A program made the position numbers and the translations under genes. Positions 48,771 through 59,825 of a DNA stretch of 64,000 nt are shown here, piece after piece. This DNA is from Dallia pectoralis. Lineage: Eukaryota; Chordata; Actinopteri; Esociformes; Umbridae. Location: positions 4,251,747-4,315,746 of the forward strand of contig CM055738.1 of assembly GCA_029465975.1 (NCBI GenBank). The letters are read 5' to 3'. The notes beneath the pieces were generated by a model. That model worked only from the letters and a program-made list of their open reading frames with translations, searched no databases and had not been told where the DNA came from. Position 1 is the first letter of the stretch; each line of letters opens with the position of its first letter.

Positions 48771-50297
48771 CGCATTAATCTCTGAATTTATGTTTTTTAG
48801 AAGCATCACGTTTGACTGTTATTTACTAAACACAAGTTACCACATAATAAATAGTCTCAGTTATAAAACTATATTTGCTGGAAGTAAATTATGAAATAAA
48901 ACTCAGAATAGTGTTTGTGCTGCATTAGATTGTAATCAGACAGAATATTTGGACGTGAGTGATAACGGTACACATCATTTTACTGTCAAGACTACGTAAA
49001 TTAGAGTGTAAATAAAGAAAAAAAAATTAAGCACACTCGTAACTACTGTATTTAGAAAACACACCCCATGATAAAAATGTGATAATCATTTTTTATTGGA
49101 TTTTTTTTGCTGTATTATGCTTGTACATGTTCAAATCCAAATGAAGGGATTTAAGGTCAGCGTGGCCACAGATTCACCTCTTTATTTTTCCATCACTAAG
49201 CCCAACAATCCAAAAACCCTTCTTACCTCCGAGCCACATTAAACAATTAATCTGGGTTCATCTGCAGTTCAGTGATGACGACGAAGATGAGGAGAAGGGT
49301 TTTGACAGAAGGGTACCAGGCTTGCCACACTGCCCCGCTACTGAACTCTCAACGTGTCGGTCCTGCGGCGAAGTCCCCCCCCCCGAACTGTCGCACACTT
49401 TTGGATTGGCTGTCTTCTTGAGCAATCACCCTCTAGCTCGCTCCAGTCACCAGGGAACAATGTCTGCATCTGTATAGGACCTCCTGTTACATTTTTTATG
49501 TGTGCATCGGCCTGCACCTTTGTTGTCTCTCCGCTGTCCCCGTTTTAGCCAAGTTTGACCTCAAACTCTTTTAACATGCTGTATGCTCTCCCCACACACG
49601 TGTCTTTGTTTGACACGCCGGCAGCCTGAATATTGGGCCTTTTGTGACGCTATATCAGACATGCACTCAATCTCCCAGAGCAGCGCTTGTACACAGTGAA
49701 AAAAAAATTAAATCCTCTGATTGGGCCTTTTAGATCCGTTTCAATTCAGTTGGATTTAGCGGAAGGCAACAGCTGGTGGATTTTGTGGACCAGGGACGTG
49801 AACTGGGTGGGTGGGGGGTGGGGGGAGGTAGGGGTTGGTCCCCTGATTCTTAGCGGTAATCCTGACTCCCGGAGCCTTTATATAAAGTCTCCCTGTTGAT
49901 TCGTTTGACAGCGTGGATTGGGCACATTCAATTATGGGAAAGGACTAAGAGAAGAGAATGTCCACTCGCCATGATTTCCTCCTGTCGATCTAGGTTATCC
50001 CAACGCTTTTTGCAGCACACACTGACATAACGCAGTTGGAGAGAGATGTCAACGAGTGGTGGGCTTGGACAGTCGCTCCGTGGACTATGTTAAATAAAAT
50101 GACTGTTCCCGTTTGGACCTGTGTCACTTTAGGGCATCTCTCACAATGTGTTACAGGTACTTATTAAAGGTGACCAGCATATGAATGAATGCCAACGGTC
50201 CCCTGGTTTTATTTAATACCAGCGAATGGCTTCAACTGCTTTGGACACCGGCATGGCCGGAACGTGGCGGTCAATTTACTGAGTGTAACCTTACACC
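48771..50297. other. single-copy stretch
   Basis: AT-rich until about 49140, then mixed. 49150-49300 has AAACAATTAATCTGGG and GATGACGACGAAGATGAGGA words. No recognised gene. Confidence 0.4.
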
Positions 50298-51182
50298 CTA
50301 TATCTGTGTGATCTGTGTGGAGAGCCTGCAGCTGTATTCAACTGTCCTATATCTGTGTGATCTGTTTGGAGAGCCTGCGGCTGTATTCAACTGTCCTATA
50401 TCTGTGTGATCTGTTTGGAGAGCCTGCGGCTGTATTCAACTGTCCTATATCTGTGTGATCTGTGTGGAGAGCCTGCAGCTGTATTCAACTGTCCTATATC
50501 TGTGTGATCTGTTTGGAGAGCCTGCGGCTGTATTCAACTGTCCTATATCTGTGTGGAGAGCCTGCGGCTGTATTCAACTGTCCTATATATGTGTGATTTG
50601 TTTGGAGAGCCTGCAGCTGTATTCAACTGTCCTATATCTGTGTGATCTGTGTGGAGAGCCTGCGGCTGTATTCAACTGTCCTATATCTGTGTGATCTGTG
50701 TGGAGAGCCTGCAGCTGTATTCAACTGTCCTATATCTGTGTGATTTGTTTGGAGAGCCTGCGGCTGTATTCAACTGTCCTATATCTGTGTGATCTGTGTG
50801 GAGAGCCTGCGGCTGTATTCAACTGTCCTATATCTGTGTGATCTGTGTGGAGAGCCTGCAGCTGTATTCAACTGTCCTATATCTGTGTGATTTGTTTGGA
50901 GAGCCTGCGGCTGTATTCAACTGTCCTATATCTGTGTGATTTGTTTGGAGAGCCTGCGGCTGTATTCAACTGTCCTATATCTGTGTGATCTGTGTGGAGA
51001 GCCTGCGGCTGTATTCAACTGTCCTATATCTGTGTGATCTGTTTGGAGAGCCTGCGGCTGTATTCAACTGTCCTATATCTGTGTGATTTGTTTGGAGAGC
51101 CTGCGGCTGTATTCAACTGTCCTATATCTGTGTGATTATTTTGGAGAGCCTGCAGCTGTATTCAACTGTCCTATATCTGTTG
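50298..51182. repeat. 49-bp minisatellite, about 18 copies
   Basis: Tandem 49-bp units with core GAGAGCCTGCGGCTGTATTC and the AACTGTCCTATATCTGTGTG segment. Copies differ at a few sites (GTGTGG/GTTTGG, GCAGCTG/GCGGCTG, GATCTG/GATTTG). One copy near 50547 lacks about 9 bp. Variant combinations recur in blocks. An apparent frame across it is repeat-driven. Confidence 0.96.
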
Positions 51183-51391
51183 ATTAAACTGTCCTGTGGG
51201 GTAGAAAGAACAGGGGTGACAGGAAATATTATGTATAATTATTTGTATATATCTCAGGTGTCTCTGGTATTCGTATACCCCTTTTTACTGCACAATATGT
51301 TTATGTGTTATTGATATGTTGTTGTGTTATAGATATGTTGTTGTTTTATAGATATTTTGTTGTATTATTGACTCATAACAAAGGCACCACA
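51183..51391. other. short spacer
   Basis: Unique sequence with GATATGTTGTTGT-type words at about 51313-51363. Confidence 0.45.
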
Positions 51392-51492
51392 TGATGTCTA
51401 CATGAGGTCTACATGAGGTCTACATGAGGACTACATGAGGTCTACATGAGTTCTACAGGAGGTCTACATGAGGTCGACATGGGGTCTAGATG
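51392..51492. repeat. 12-bp minisatellite, about 8 copies
   Basis: Unit GTCTACATGAGG with variants GACTACATGAGG, GTTCTACAGGAG and GTCGACATGGGG; increasingly diverged at the 3' end. Confidence 0.93.
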
Positions 51493-51552
51493 AGGTTCTG
51501 CATCACAGAGTTGATGTTGGATCAAAAACATCCATAGAATCCTAATCATTAC

Positions 51553-51555
51553 TAA
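51553..51555. other. target-site duplication (TAA), left
   Basis: Direct TAA immediately before the MITE's left terminal repeat. Confidence 0.7.
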
Positions 51556-51840
51556 AGGCTTCATTATGCTTCTGCGTCAACTCCACGGCGTAGCTACGCC
51601 GTCACTCCTACGGCGTCGTGGTCGTTTTATGGTTCTGCGTCGGGTTGCGTTGCATTTCACATCCAGATGTATAATCTGACCAATCACAGCCCTTGTGGTC
51701 TGCGTCGCCTCGACGTGTAGTTACAATTTTTTGGAGGTGCATGTCGAGCTACGGCGTAGGGGTCGGAGAGGGGTTTGCGTCGACACAGAGGGGTCTGCGA
51801 GGGTACGCCGTCGTTTCGACGCAGAAGCATAAAACAGGCT
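51556..51840. mobile_element. 285-bp MITE with TIRs and TAA target duplication
   Basis: The element starts AGGCTTCATTATGCTTCTGC and ends with the near-perfect inverse (GCAGAAGCATAAAACAGGCT); the TIRs are at least 23 bp with about 4 mismatches. It is flanked by direct TAA copies at 51553-51555 and 51841-51843. Inside, several ACGGCGTA/TACGCCGT words form subterminal inverted repeats. There is no transposase, so it is non-autonomous. The 3-bp TAA target duplication fits the PIF/Harbinger superfamily (TWA target), an assignment by inference. A short frame passing through it is meaningless. Confidence 0.87.
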
Positions 51841-51843
51841 TAA
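51841..51843. other. target-site duplication (TAA), right
   Basis: Direct TAA immediately after the MITE's right terminal repeat, matching the left copy. Confidence 0.7.
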
Positions 51844-53515
51844 CCGTAGATGCAGCGTTGCCGCAGTTTAGATCAATTTTCAAATTAAAGGTTCAGGCAG
51901 GGGGTCCTTGACTAGTCTTTGTGAACTGGATGCACAATGCGCTACTCTGGTGGTGGTGTACTTTTGACTGAGCACAGTGGAGCGACCAAACAACGTTACA
52001 AAGCCATTAGTTGCTCTAATATGCTCGATGCTGAACATTTATGTTACGACAAGAGAGAGGTGTGAACTTACTGAGTACATCATGACAGAGGAATAAGAGA
52101 AAATGCCGCATTCCTCTTGTGGTCTGACTCGTACACTCGGATTGTCTCCTGCTTTGCCACACATGTGAACTGCCTTTGACCTTTAAAGCCATCACATCAA
52201 GTCCATTTTGTCCAATATCAATAATACAACATCCAAATGGAATGTCTATTTTATTTATTTGTACGATTGCATTTTTAGTAGGCTTTTATTTTCACATGTC
52301 ATTTGCTCCCGGGGGCCGAGTCGTGTTTTTAGAGTATCTCCGGACCGTGCTTCAGCACTTGGAACAAGTAGTGCGACCACCATTTTAGACACACGCGCTC
52401 TTCCGAACAGTCCTATACATTTTCGAAATGTTTTCATTTGTAACTTTTATTTCAGTTCTTTGCTTTCCCGGAGAACCAGGACCAAGCAGAGGAATGGATG
52501 CGTGGCCACATTCAGGACATCAATAGTTAAAACAGAAAGAGGTTCCTCGTCCAGCCATTTATATGGTTCAGAGAACATAAACATCGGGGTGATGTTCATG
52601 TAATAATAAATAGATCTATGTGTTTTTCTGCACATGTCCTGTACACGTATAGTGTCTATGCAATTCAAGCAGAAATAGATTTGTTATATACATTCGTTTG
52701 ACATTGAAGTCAGTGGCTAGTTATTAGACAAAGGGACATTTCATGTAGAATTATTTACACAAAAGTGCTGTAAAATGTTGAGCAAAATGTAGGTATTTCA
52801 ATATTGTACTTATTGAACTGCTGGAACAAGCTGTGGATTTCTTTATTTTTTTATCTCCCAAACTTCGATCTGAGGTAATTTGTAAAAATAAAATACTTTC
52901 CTTTTTATATAACTGTCAATTCGCATTTACATGTATTTATACAAACTGAGAATGGTCTCAAAGATTAATCTATTCCAGCCACATGTGTATGATTTGAGGT
53001 TAGGAGGGTTCCATGGGAATCCATCAATATTTCATAGCAGTAGATGAATGGAGATCTCCAGCTATCAATGCAGAGGTCTACACAGGTCTTTGCGAGGCAA
53101 TACTGTCTCCGGCCAGCAGGGGTAGTAGAGCGACCTAAGCAACATGGAAACATTGTGATGAAAAATCAAATGTTGATTCAGCCATTGGGTTCAAGACAAA
53201 CACACACACTCACAAACTTATGCGCACACACACACACAGACCAAAACCACAACCCCCCACTGGGCTGCCGTCTCCTCCGAGACGATTGTCCCACACCTTC
53301 AAGTTCAGTGAGCTTCGGAGGAATCCATTTTATACTATGTCTACTGAGCTAATCTCCCCTCTCTCTCCAGTTGTGTTTGGAGTCAAGGGTTCCCTCTGAT
53401 CCACTCTTGTTAGGTGTGGGGGGAACCAAAACACCATAGCTCAACCCGGACAAAAGTGGGGGCGGCCTGTACTCTCATGAACCCCAGGTTCGACTAAGCA
53501 CTCTAAGAACCACTT
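51844..53515. other. single-copy stretch
   Basis: Unique sequence. A 131-residue plus frame at 52208-52603 has no recognisable domain. A small CA run lies near 53225-53240. Confidence 0.4.
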
Positions 53516-53793
53516 TGCCTCCTCTCTCTCTCTGTCTCTCCCTCTCTGTCTCCCTCTGTCTTTCTCTCTTTCTGTCTGTCTCTCTTTCTCTGTTTGTCTC
53601 ACAATGTTCATCTCTCTCTCTCTATCCGTCTCTCTGTTTGTCTCTTTCTGTCCGTCTCTCTCTCTCCGTCCATCTCTCTACGTCCATCTCTCCGGCTCTC
53701 TGTTGTCTTTCTCTGTCTCTCAGTAGTCTCCCTCTCTCTCTCCCCCTCTCTCTCTCCCCCTCCCTCTCTCTCCCCCTCCCTCTCCCTCTCCGC
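53516..53793. repeat. polypyrimidine (CT-rich) tract
   Basis: CT-rich DNA with GTCTCTCT and CTCCCCCTCC modules. The 143-residue plus frame covering it begins as Ser/Leu-rich low complexity and has no domain afterwards. Confidence 0.92.
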
Positions 53794-54904
53794 CTGGCTA
53801 GCTCCGGGCCTGTAACACCACATCAATATCCCAGTGGGGAAGTGGCACCACACAAATGTAAACTCACAGGTCGCCGTCGTTCCGCTCGCGGTGGGTGTCA
53901 CAACTGTTTTGGGTTCCTTAAACGCTTTCTTTCCCAGTATAACTAAAGACAATTTCACATTCACAGGGGAGGATGAAAAGGTGAGACGTGTCATCCTTCT
54001 TAGATTTAATGAAACCGACAAAAGAAAAGGACAGAATGGCGTCAGGGGGGCGGGCGTCAGGCGTCGGGGGGCGGTTCCAGCGAGGTTAGGATAAGTGGGT
54101 TCCTGGATGCCTAGCAGATGTCACCAAAATGTCAACGTAGCCATAAGTATCTGTGAGGGCTTATGGGCCCCTGGGAGAGAGCCACGCAGGGCCAGCACGT
54201 TACCTATGTGTTTCCCTAATCCCTGAAACTTCACTGGAGGGAGAGCATTTGTGTCTGTCCCAGTTGTTTCCATGGCTAAGGTGGTAACCTGCTGTTTTCT
54301 TTCTCTAAGAGTTAAGCGGCGTTCACTCAAATGCACCGCCCCGCCCCTCACCATAAATGACATTTTTATTACATTTTGGGTTCATATTTAAAGGTTGAGT
54401 AATTGTAAATATATGTTTTGTTGCTGTAAAATACGTTGAAGGGTCGAAGAATCAAAGAGATAATTAAGGCAATCCTCTTTTCTTGTGTGGCTGCTTTCGT
54501 TCAGGTTTGTCTGTCTCTGGTGCTATTGTCTGATACTAATAGACCATACCTGGAATGAGCAATGAGAGATCCCTGGGCTCTTTGTGTGCCTCTATATTGC
54601 AGAGAGAAGGACAAACAAGCTCCCACAATCTGGTTCATTTAAATATTTACTGACGTGTCTCTCGTTACTGGCACTCAGGTAATCTGTCTGTCGTCAAAAG
54701 CATGTGTTGTTGTTCTGTTGTTGTGGGATACAACTGTGTGTACAAAAGAAAACAAATAAAAGATATTGCACTCTGCGCCCAGCGCTTCACAAGTTCAGTT
54801 TACAAGCCTCTTGCTAGCAATGCTAGCCTGTCTACAACTTTATGTGTCAGAGCTGCCCAGTGGCATTGGCAAGGTTTAAACCTGTTCTTAGATATGTGAC
54901 CCTT
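53794..54904. other. single-copy stretch
   Basis: Unique sequence with a GC-rich patch near 54040-54080. No recognised gene. Confidence 0.45.
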
Positions 54905-55080
54905 ATGAAAGCTCTAAGACCATTCTGAAAGCGCCATCTGAGGTCCTTATGATAGCTTCGTCTGAGGTCCTTCTGAAAGCTTCATCTGAGGTCCTTCTGT
55001 AAGCTCCGTCTGTGGTCCTTTTGAAAGCTCCGTCTGAGGCCCTTCTGAAAGCTCCATCTAAGACATTCTGACAGCTTTAT
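54905..55080. repeat. degenerate 24-bp minisatellite, about 7 copies
   Basis: Imperfect copies of a unit with core AGGTCCTTCTGAAAGCTCCG, 24 bp apart on average, with substitutions and small indels. Clearly older than the other arrays. Confidence 0.88.
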
Positions 55081-55718
55081 CCAAGTCCCTAAAGAATCTC
55101 AATCCGAGATTTTTTTAAATTCTTTTCCAGACAAAAAAATAACTTTTCTTATCGCCATGTCCTAGATATGTCTTTTAACAAACTAAAGACAAGCATACAG
55201 TACACATTTCATGCATCGTGTTGATTAACTAGGACACCGGTAAAAAATAATTGTTCATGTGTTCTGCTGAGGGAAGTTCAGCAGGGTTTGGCTTAATTAT
55301 TACCTCATGAATATGTTGATTAAAAAAGGTCAACTTGACTACCACTTAATAACAAATTGAAGAGCATTTGCCAGCTGCAGAGCAACCATGTCCACGTATT
55401 AACGAAGCCATTCATTCCTCAGCAATTAATACAAATCGCACACATTTTATCGGGCCGATAGAATTATGCACATTTTTCCTACACTCTATTTACGGCCATA
55501 AAGGTTGTTTTGTTGATGTGTAACAATAGGTTAATCACTGTACACACTCCCATTATTCAATGCAAACGCCGTGTGCTTGTTGGTCCACATTCAGGTGATG
55601 AATTTATTCAAATTAGTTTTCTCCGAAATCACCTCTAATGTTCTTGTCTCTGATGACCAGTAAGTCACAAGTATGCACAAATGGTCCCCAAGGCAGCCGG
55701 GAAACAGCGTACATGAGA
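55081..55718. other. single-copy stretch
   Basis: Mixed to AT-rich. 55340-55570 looks like a candidate conserved element (CAGCAATTAATACAAATCGC, TTACGGCCATAAAGG, GGTTAATCACTG). No gene. Confidence 0.4.
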
Positions 55719-55986
55719 GATACCGTCGTGGGTACCGTGCAGAGAGACGTGGGTACCGTGTAGAGAGACGTGGGTACCGTGTAGAGAGACGTGGGTACCG
55801 TGTAGAGAGACGTGGGTACCGTGTAGAGAGACGTGGGTACCGTGTAGAGAGACGTGGGTACCGTGTAGAGAGACGTGGGTACCGTGTAGAGAGACGTGGG
55901 TACCGTGTAGAGAGACGTGGGTACCGTGTAGAGAGACGTGGGTACCGTGTAGAGAGACGTGGGTACCGTGTAGATACCGTCGTGGG
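55719..55986. repeat. 21-bp minisatellite, about 11 copies, bracketed by a direct repeat
   Basis: Units of 21 bp with core GTGGGTACCGTGTAGAGAGA, near-perfect; only the first copy differs (GTGCAGAG). The word GATACCGTCGTGGG stands at both ends (55719-55732 and 55973-55986), so the array seems to have grown inside a pre-existing GTCGTGGGTACC motif or to have duplicated it. Frames stay open on both strands (up to 142 residues) because of the period. Confidence 0.96.
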
Positions 55987-57269
55987 GTCTGGGGGGGATC
56001 AAGCGTTGCGAAACCTGAACTGCGGCAGATCAATGAGAGATGCCAGTTAAGGCCCACTGGGACGGTAGATGGATCAATTCTAAGAGTCTTCATATGACCT
56101 GGGGCCCGTTGGACTGTTGCTCGTCCGCCTGTCTCCGTCTCGCATCTCAGAGGACCGGGAAAGAATGATATGAAAATGAATGGTGAGCAGTGGCTTATTA
56201 TATTCCATTAATTACCATTTGTAAAGGAATAATAGGGCCATGAATAAATGCATTAGTGGTCTAATCTCTGGTTTTGTCCAGTGTTGCTATGAGCTGATCA
56301 CGCCTCTGGAGGGAGCTTGTGCTTGTGTCTGTGTTTGAGCCAATGTGGGAACTGTGTGTGTGTGTGTGTTGTGAGTGTGTTAAGTGTGGAGCGCTGGAGT
56401 AGTATTGAAATTACAATTGCCTCTTCGAGCTACACACACGAAGTAACTTCAGTGAAGTCAAGAGACCACATTTTTACTTACATCTACAAAAATATGTGGA
56501 TCATTCCCTTATGTACACAATGTTAACCGTATCCCCGTCCATAACTGAGCTGTAGGCCCGGTTCAGGTCCAGCCAGTCCCACGGATCGTGTTGTGGAGAC
56601 GGAAGCTAAATGCATTTGCTATGTCGTGCACGTGTGGCGATTACGGTGGGAGGAGCTTCGACCCACACTAATTTCCAATCCTTTAACGTGTGCTAGCAGG
56701 CTGACATTACATCGCACATGAAACCAATTTATTGACCTGTTTTTATCTTTGTCTTCACTTGCAATGCAATTCGCTTTTCCATTAGTTATATCACTGATAA
56801 GAGGTCCTCGGTCCCGATGGCACACGCGGATCTGCTTTTCCGGATTTCAATATGAACATAACAGCGTAGAGCGGCAAATATTACCCTACGGAGATGGGAT
56901 AATTGAGCAGTGAAAGTCACGACAAGGACGGTTGTGTCTTCGGGAGGCCAGAGCAGTGTGTTTCAAAGGTGTTCATCACGGACGTTGACATTGAATAGTG
57001 ATTCTACAGGGAAAAGACGAGTCCAATTTGAGTGTAATAAATAAATAAAAACGCCCCAGCGCTATCTCTGTGTGAACGTCCACGTGTCTCTCCCAAGTGC
57101 CTTTTTTTATTTATTCCGGTTTCTGGCCTGTAGAATCTAACTAGCGATCTTGAAGTTAACGTCCTGGCAACGTGGTAGATATTCTAGAGCCAATCTGTGG
57201 TCCGATAGAATGCAAACCTCTATTGATTCACAGGCACCACAGCAAACCAAATACGCCACTAGCCATTAC
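55987..57269. other. single-copy stretch
   Basis: Unique sequence with a short GT run at about 56351-56369. 56195-56260 has ATTAATTACC and GCATTAG words. No gene recognised. Confidence 0.4.
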
Positions 57270-57455
57270 CTAAGAATAATTTGAATACCTTAAATACCTA
57301 TATAAATGCTATAAGTGCGTGTGTGTGTGTGTGTATGTGTGTGAATAATTTGAATACCTTAAATACCAATACAAATACTATAAGTGCGTGTGTGTGTATG
57401 TGTGTGAATAATTTGAATACCTTAAATACAAATACTATAAGTGCGTGTGTGTGAG
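57270..57455. repeat. three-copy repeat of 60-73 bp with internal GT run
   Basis: Three copies of GAATAATTTGAATACCTTAA... followed by CTATAAGTGCGTGTGTGTG. The copies shrink (about 73, 60 and 50 bp) mainly through the length of the GT run and loss of an AATACCAAT-type piece. Confidence 0.92.
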
Positions 57456-58684
57456 TGTGTTATGAGTCAGACCTCACCGTGATCCTACGTTGACTTGATC
57501 GTCAGCGTATCGTCTGGAGTTTACAGCTACCGACACACTAGCAGGTGAAAACAGCAGCGTTTACGGGTTTCCCGGGGCCGCTGTTCATTACCACGACGTC
57601 CGCATGGAAGCCAGCGACGTTAGCATTAAGCCCTGTCCCTCACAACCATAGCACACGCCAGTCACACACTCCTAAGTGATCCTGTTTCTCCACGTCTCAG
57701 ATGTTTCCACTACTGGAAGCCAGGTATGTTTTACTCTTACCCACAACACCCGTGGCCCTCGCCCGCCCCCTCTGATCTCTCAAAGAGCCTCGCGCCGCCT
57801 GAACTGAGGCGATACTGGAATTTGGCTCAGTCTGATCAAATAAACCGGGGGAGTCTGAGACGCTGGATAAATAAGCAACACACGTTGGCCTGGAGGGGCC
57901 GGCCCGTTCCCGGTGATGTAAGTGATTGTTCCTTCTCCGCGCTGATTAAAAGGAGGTTAAAATACACGGAGGCTATTACATTCGACCGGAAAAATACCCC
58001 TAATCCTCGGATAGTAATCACTGAAACATTTTGATTGGCAAAGGCCCCGGTAAATAAAGTAGAAATATCTGCACTTTTCACTTTGGAGATGAAGAAAAAA
58101 ACACCACAGGCTGAACTATGTGTGTGTGTGTGTGTGTGTGAGTGAAAAGAGAGACGAGTAAACACACTTCACATTACACACTTGCACTGTGTAGATCGTA
58201 TAAAACACCAAGCTATTCCATTGGGACTGCCATTTGAAATGAGCGGTTGTGTAATGTGTTTTCCACTGGCTAGCCAGCTGTCCTTGTGAAGCTCTCATGG
58301 TAAGAGTGTGTGCCTATGTATGTGACTGTGCTAGCATGTGTGTGTGTGTGTGTGTGTGACTCTCATGACCTATAATGAATCAGAAAGCTCTGACGAGTAC
58401 ATCTGTACATCCACTACTGTACTCGGCTGACGAAGGATATGTGTATGCTGTGGCTGTGGGCTTTGGAAAGCATGTGTTTATTACTGTATCTATGAATTAT
58501 TAATATTAGTAATATTTCACAATGTGAAATATGAGCCACGTCGGGCACATATCTGTATTCTAACCACGTGGTTAATAGGTTAAGGAATAAAAAAAATTGA
58601 AAATAGCTCAAATAGGTGCCACGGACACTAGAAAAGGTGCCTATTATTAGAGAACGAATACAATGATATTACAATCATGGTTTA
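57456..58684. other. single-copy stretch
   Basis: Unique sequence with GT runs at about 58120-58140 and 58337-58357. The 102-residue frame at 57726-58034 and 109-residue minus frame at 57836-58165 have no recognised domain. Confidence 0.4.
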
Positions 58685-59450
58685 GGGTGGTCTGAGCAAT
58701 ACGCATGTGGCGTAACAGGACATGCCATAAAAGCTATCGGACGCATTCGGAAAGAAACATTATGGATGTCCAAAACTCTGGGAGATGTCTGACAGATCAT
58801 TTGTAGATGTGGATAATTCCAGACGACAGGCATCTACGCAGGACAAGTAGTCCACCGATGTCCTGCCGAAGAGTTGGAAAAAAAGATGCGTCTAAGAACA
58901 ACAAAGTCACATCATGGGATGCGCAGGGCACGCTTTAATCAAAGCAATGTCATATTGCCCGAGTCTGCTGTCAGAAAGGGGACTGCACAATGCTGCCCTA
59001 TATGAGAGGTTAGGGATGAAGCCTCTAGTCTCAGAAATAATATCAAGACACACCTGACACCTGGGTGAAGACCAAATCTACTCGAACAATGTGCTCCAGA
59101 CAGATGTGTCAAAGGTGGATTTGTTTGGCCACAGTGTGCCAGGCATGAAAAGAAAACCACTACACTTTGTCAGGGCCTGGCCATCAGTAAGTCAGCCTTG
59201 AATTCTGTCATGTGCAACATGGAAAATGGTGAGGCCGTCTGTCAAAAAAAACCTGAGCTGAACCAAACATGGAACCTGCAACAGGACAATGAGTCGAAAC
59301 ACCAACAAAGCCACAGCAGTTCTGGAAAACAATGTGCAGAGGGTCAGAAAATGTCAAAAGAGTCAATGCCCAAATCTCAATCCAGGAAAAACGCATGCAA
59401 GAAAGAAACATGAGCTGTAGCACTACTGTGGAGAAAAATCTGCAAAAATA
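58685..59450 (+). pseudogene. Tc1/mariner-like transposase relic
   Basis: A decayed DNA-transposon ORF on the plus strand. The first catalytic motif is recognisable as TDVSKVDLFG (Asp codon 59103-59105; the usual Glu after the Asp is Val). The second is LQQDNESKH (Asp codon 59285-59287), in a different reading frame. The two are about 61 codons apart, whereas I recall about 90 in intact Tc1-like enzymes, so there is a deletion and at least one frameshift. The expected SQSPDLNP-E block is reduced to SQSRKN (about 59373-59390) and the final catalytic acidic residue is not identifiable. Upstream (58720-58990) carries weak similarity with stops. No terminal inverted repeats were found, so the ends are approximate. 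Confidence 0.78.
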
Positions 59451-59544
59451 GACGCTTACTAAATGGCTACACGAAGCAATTTCTGCAAAAAAGCAGCTAC
59501 AGGCAACAGCAGCTACTAAAGATATTGTGTTTAAAACATGTGTA

Positions 59545-59675
59545 TAATGGTTCCTTGTGACACTGTTGGTAGAGCCAGGGATGTTCGCTCAAGTCCCAGG
59601 GGTTGCCAGCACATTCATTTATGGATTCACTACTCTAAGTTGCTCTGGATAACGGCGTCTGCTAAATTAGTAACA
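59545..59675 (+). mobile_element. tRNA-derived SINE fragment
   Basis: A GTTGGTAGAGCC stretch resembling a tRNA A-box region (about 59564-59575), a B-box-like GCTCAAGTCCC (59587-59597) and the tail TAAGTTGCTCTGGATAACGG followed by CGTCTGCTAAATT (about 59636-59668). The tail is shared by many salmonid and pike SINEs. The middle is shortened (about 130 bp in total). A different family from the SINE at 16320. Confidence 0.8.
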
Positions 59676-59780
59676 TACAAGAAAAATAGTGTAATTACGT
59701 GCGCTGTCTCTGGTTCCACATAAATTAAAGCACAGAAGAGCAAACAGTATTTTCAAGGTGAAGACCGGAACTAATACAGA

Positions 59781-59825
59781 TTTACATTTTAGTAATTTGT
59801 CAGACTCTCTTATCCGGAGCGGCGG
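59781..59825 (-). mobile_element. inverted SINE tail fragment
   Basis: AGTAATTTGTCAGACTCTCT followed by TATCCGGAGCGG is the reverse complement of the tail seen at 59622-59670 with a few changes. It is therefore a second, oppositely oriented tail only about 110 bp away. Confidence 0.65.

Noticed and set aside
57726..58034. 102-codon open frame in normal-complexity DNA
   Set aside because: No domain recognised, no clear splice sites and an overlapping minus frame of similar length; likely chance.
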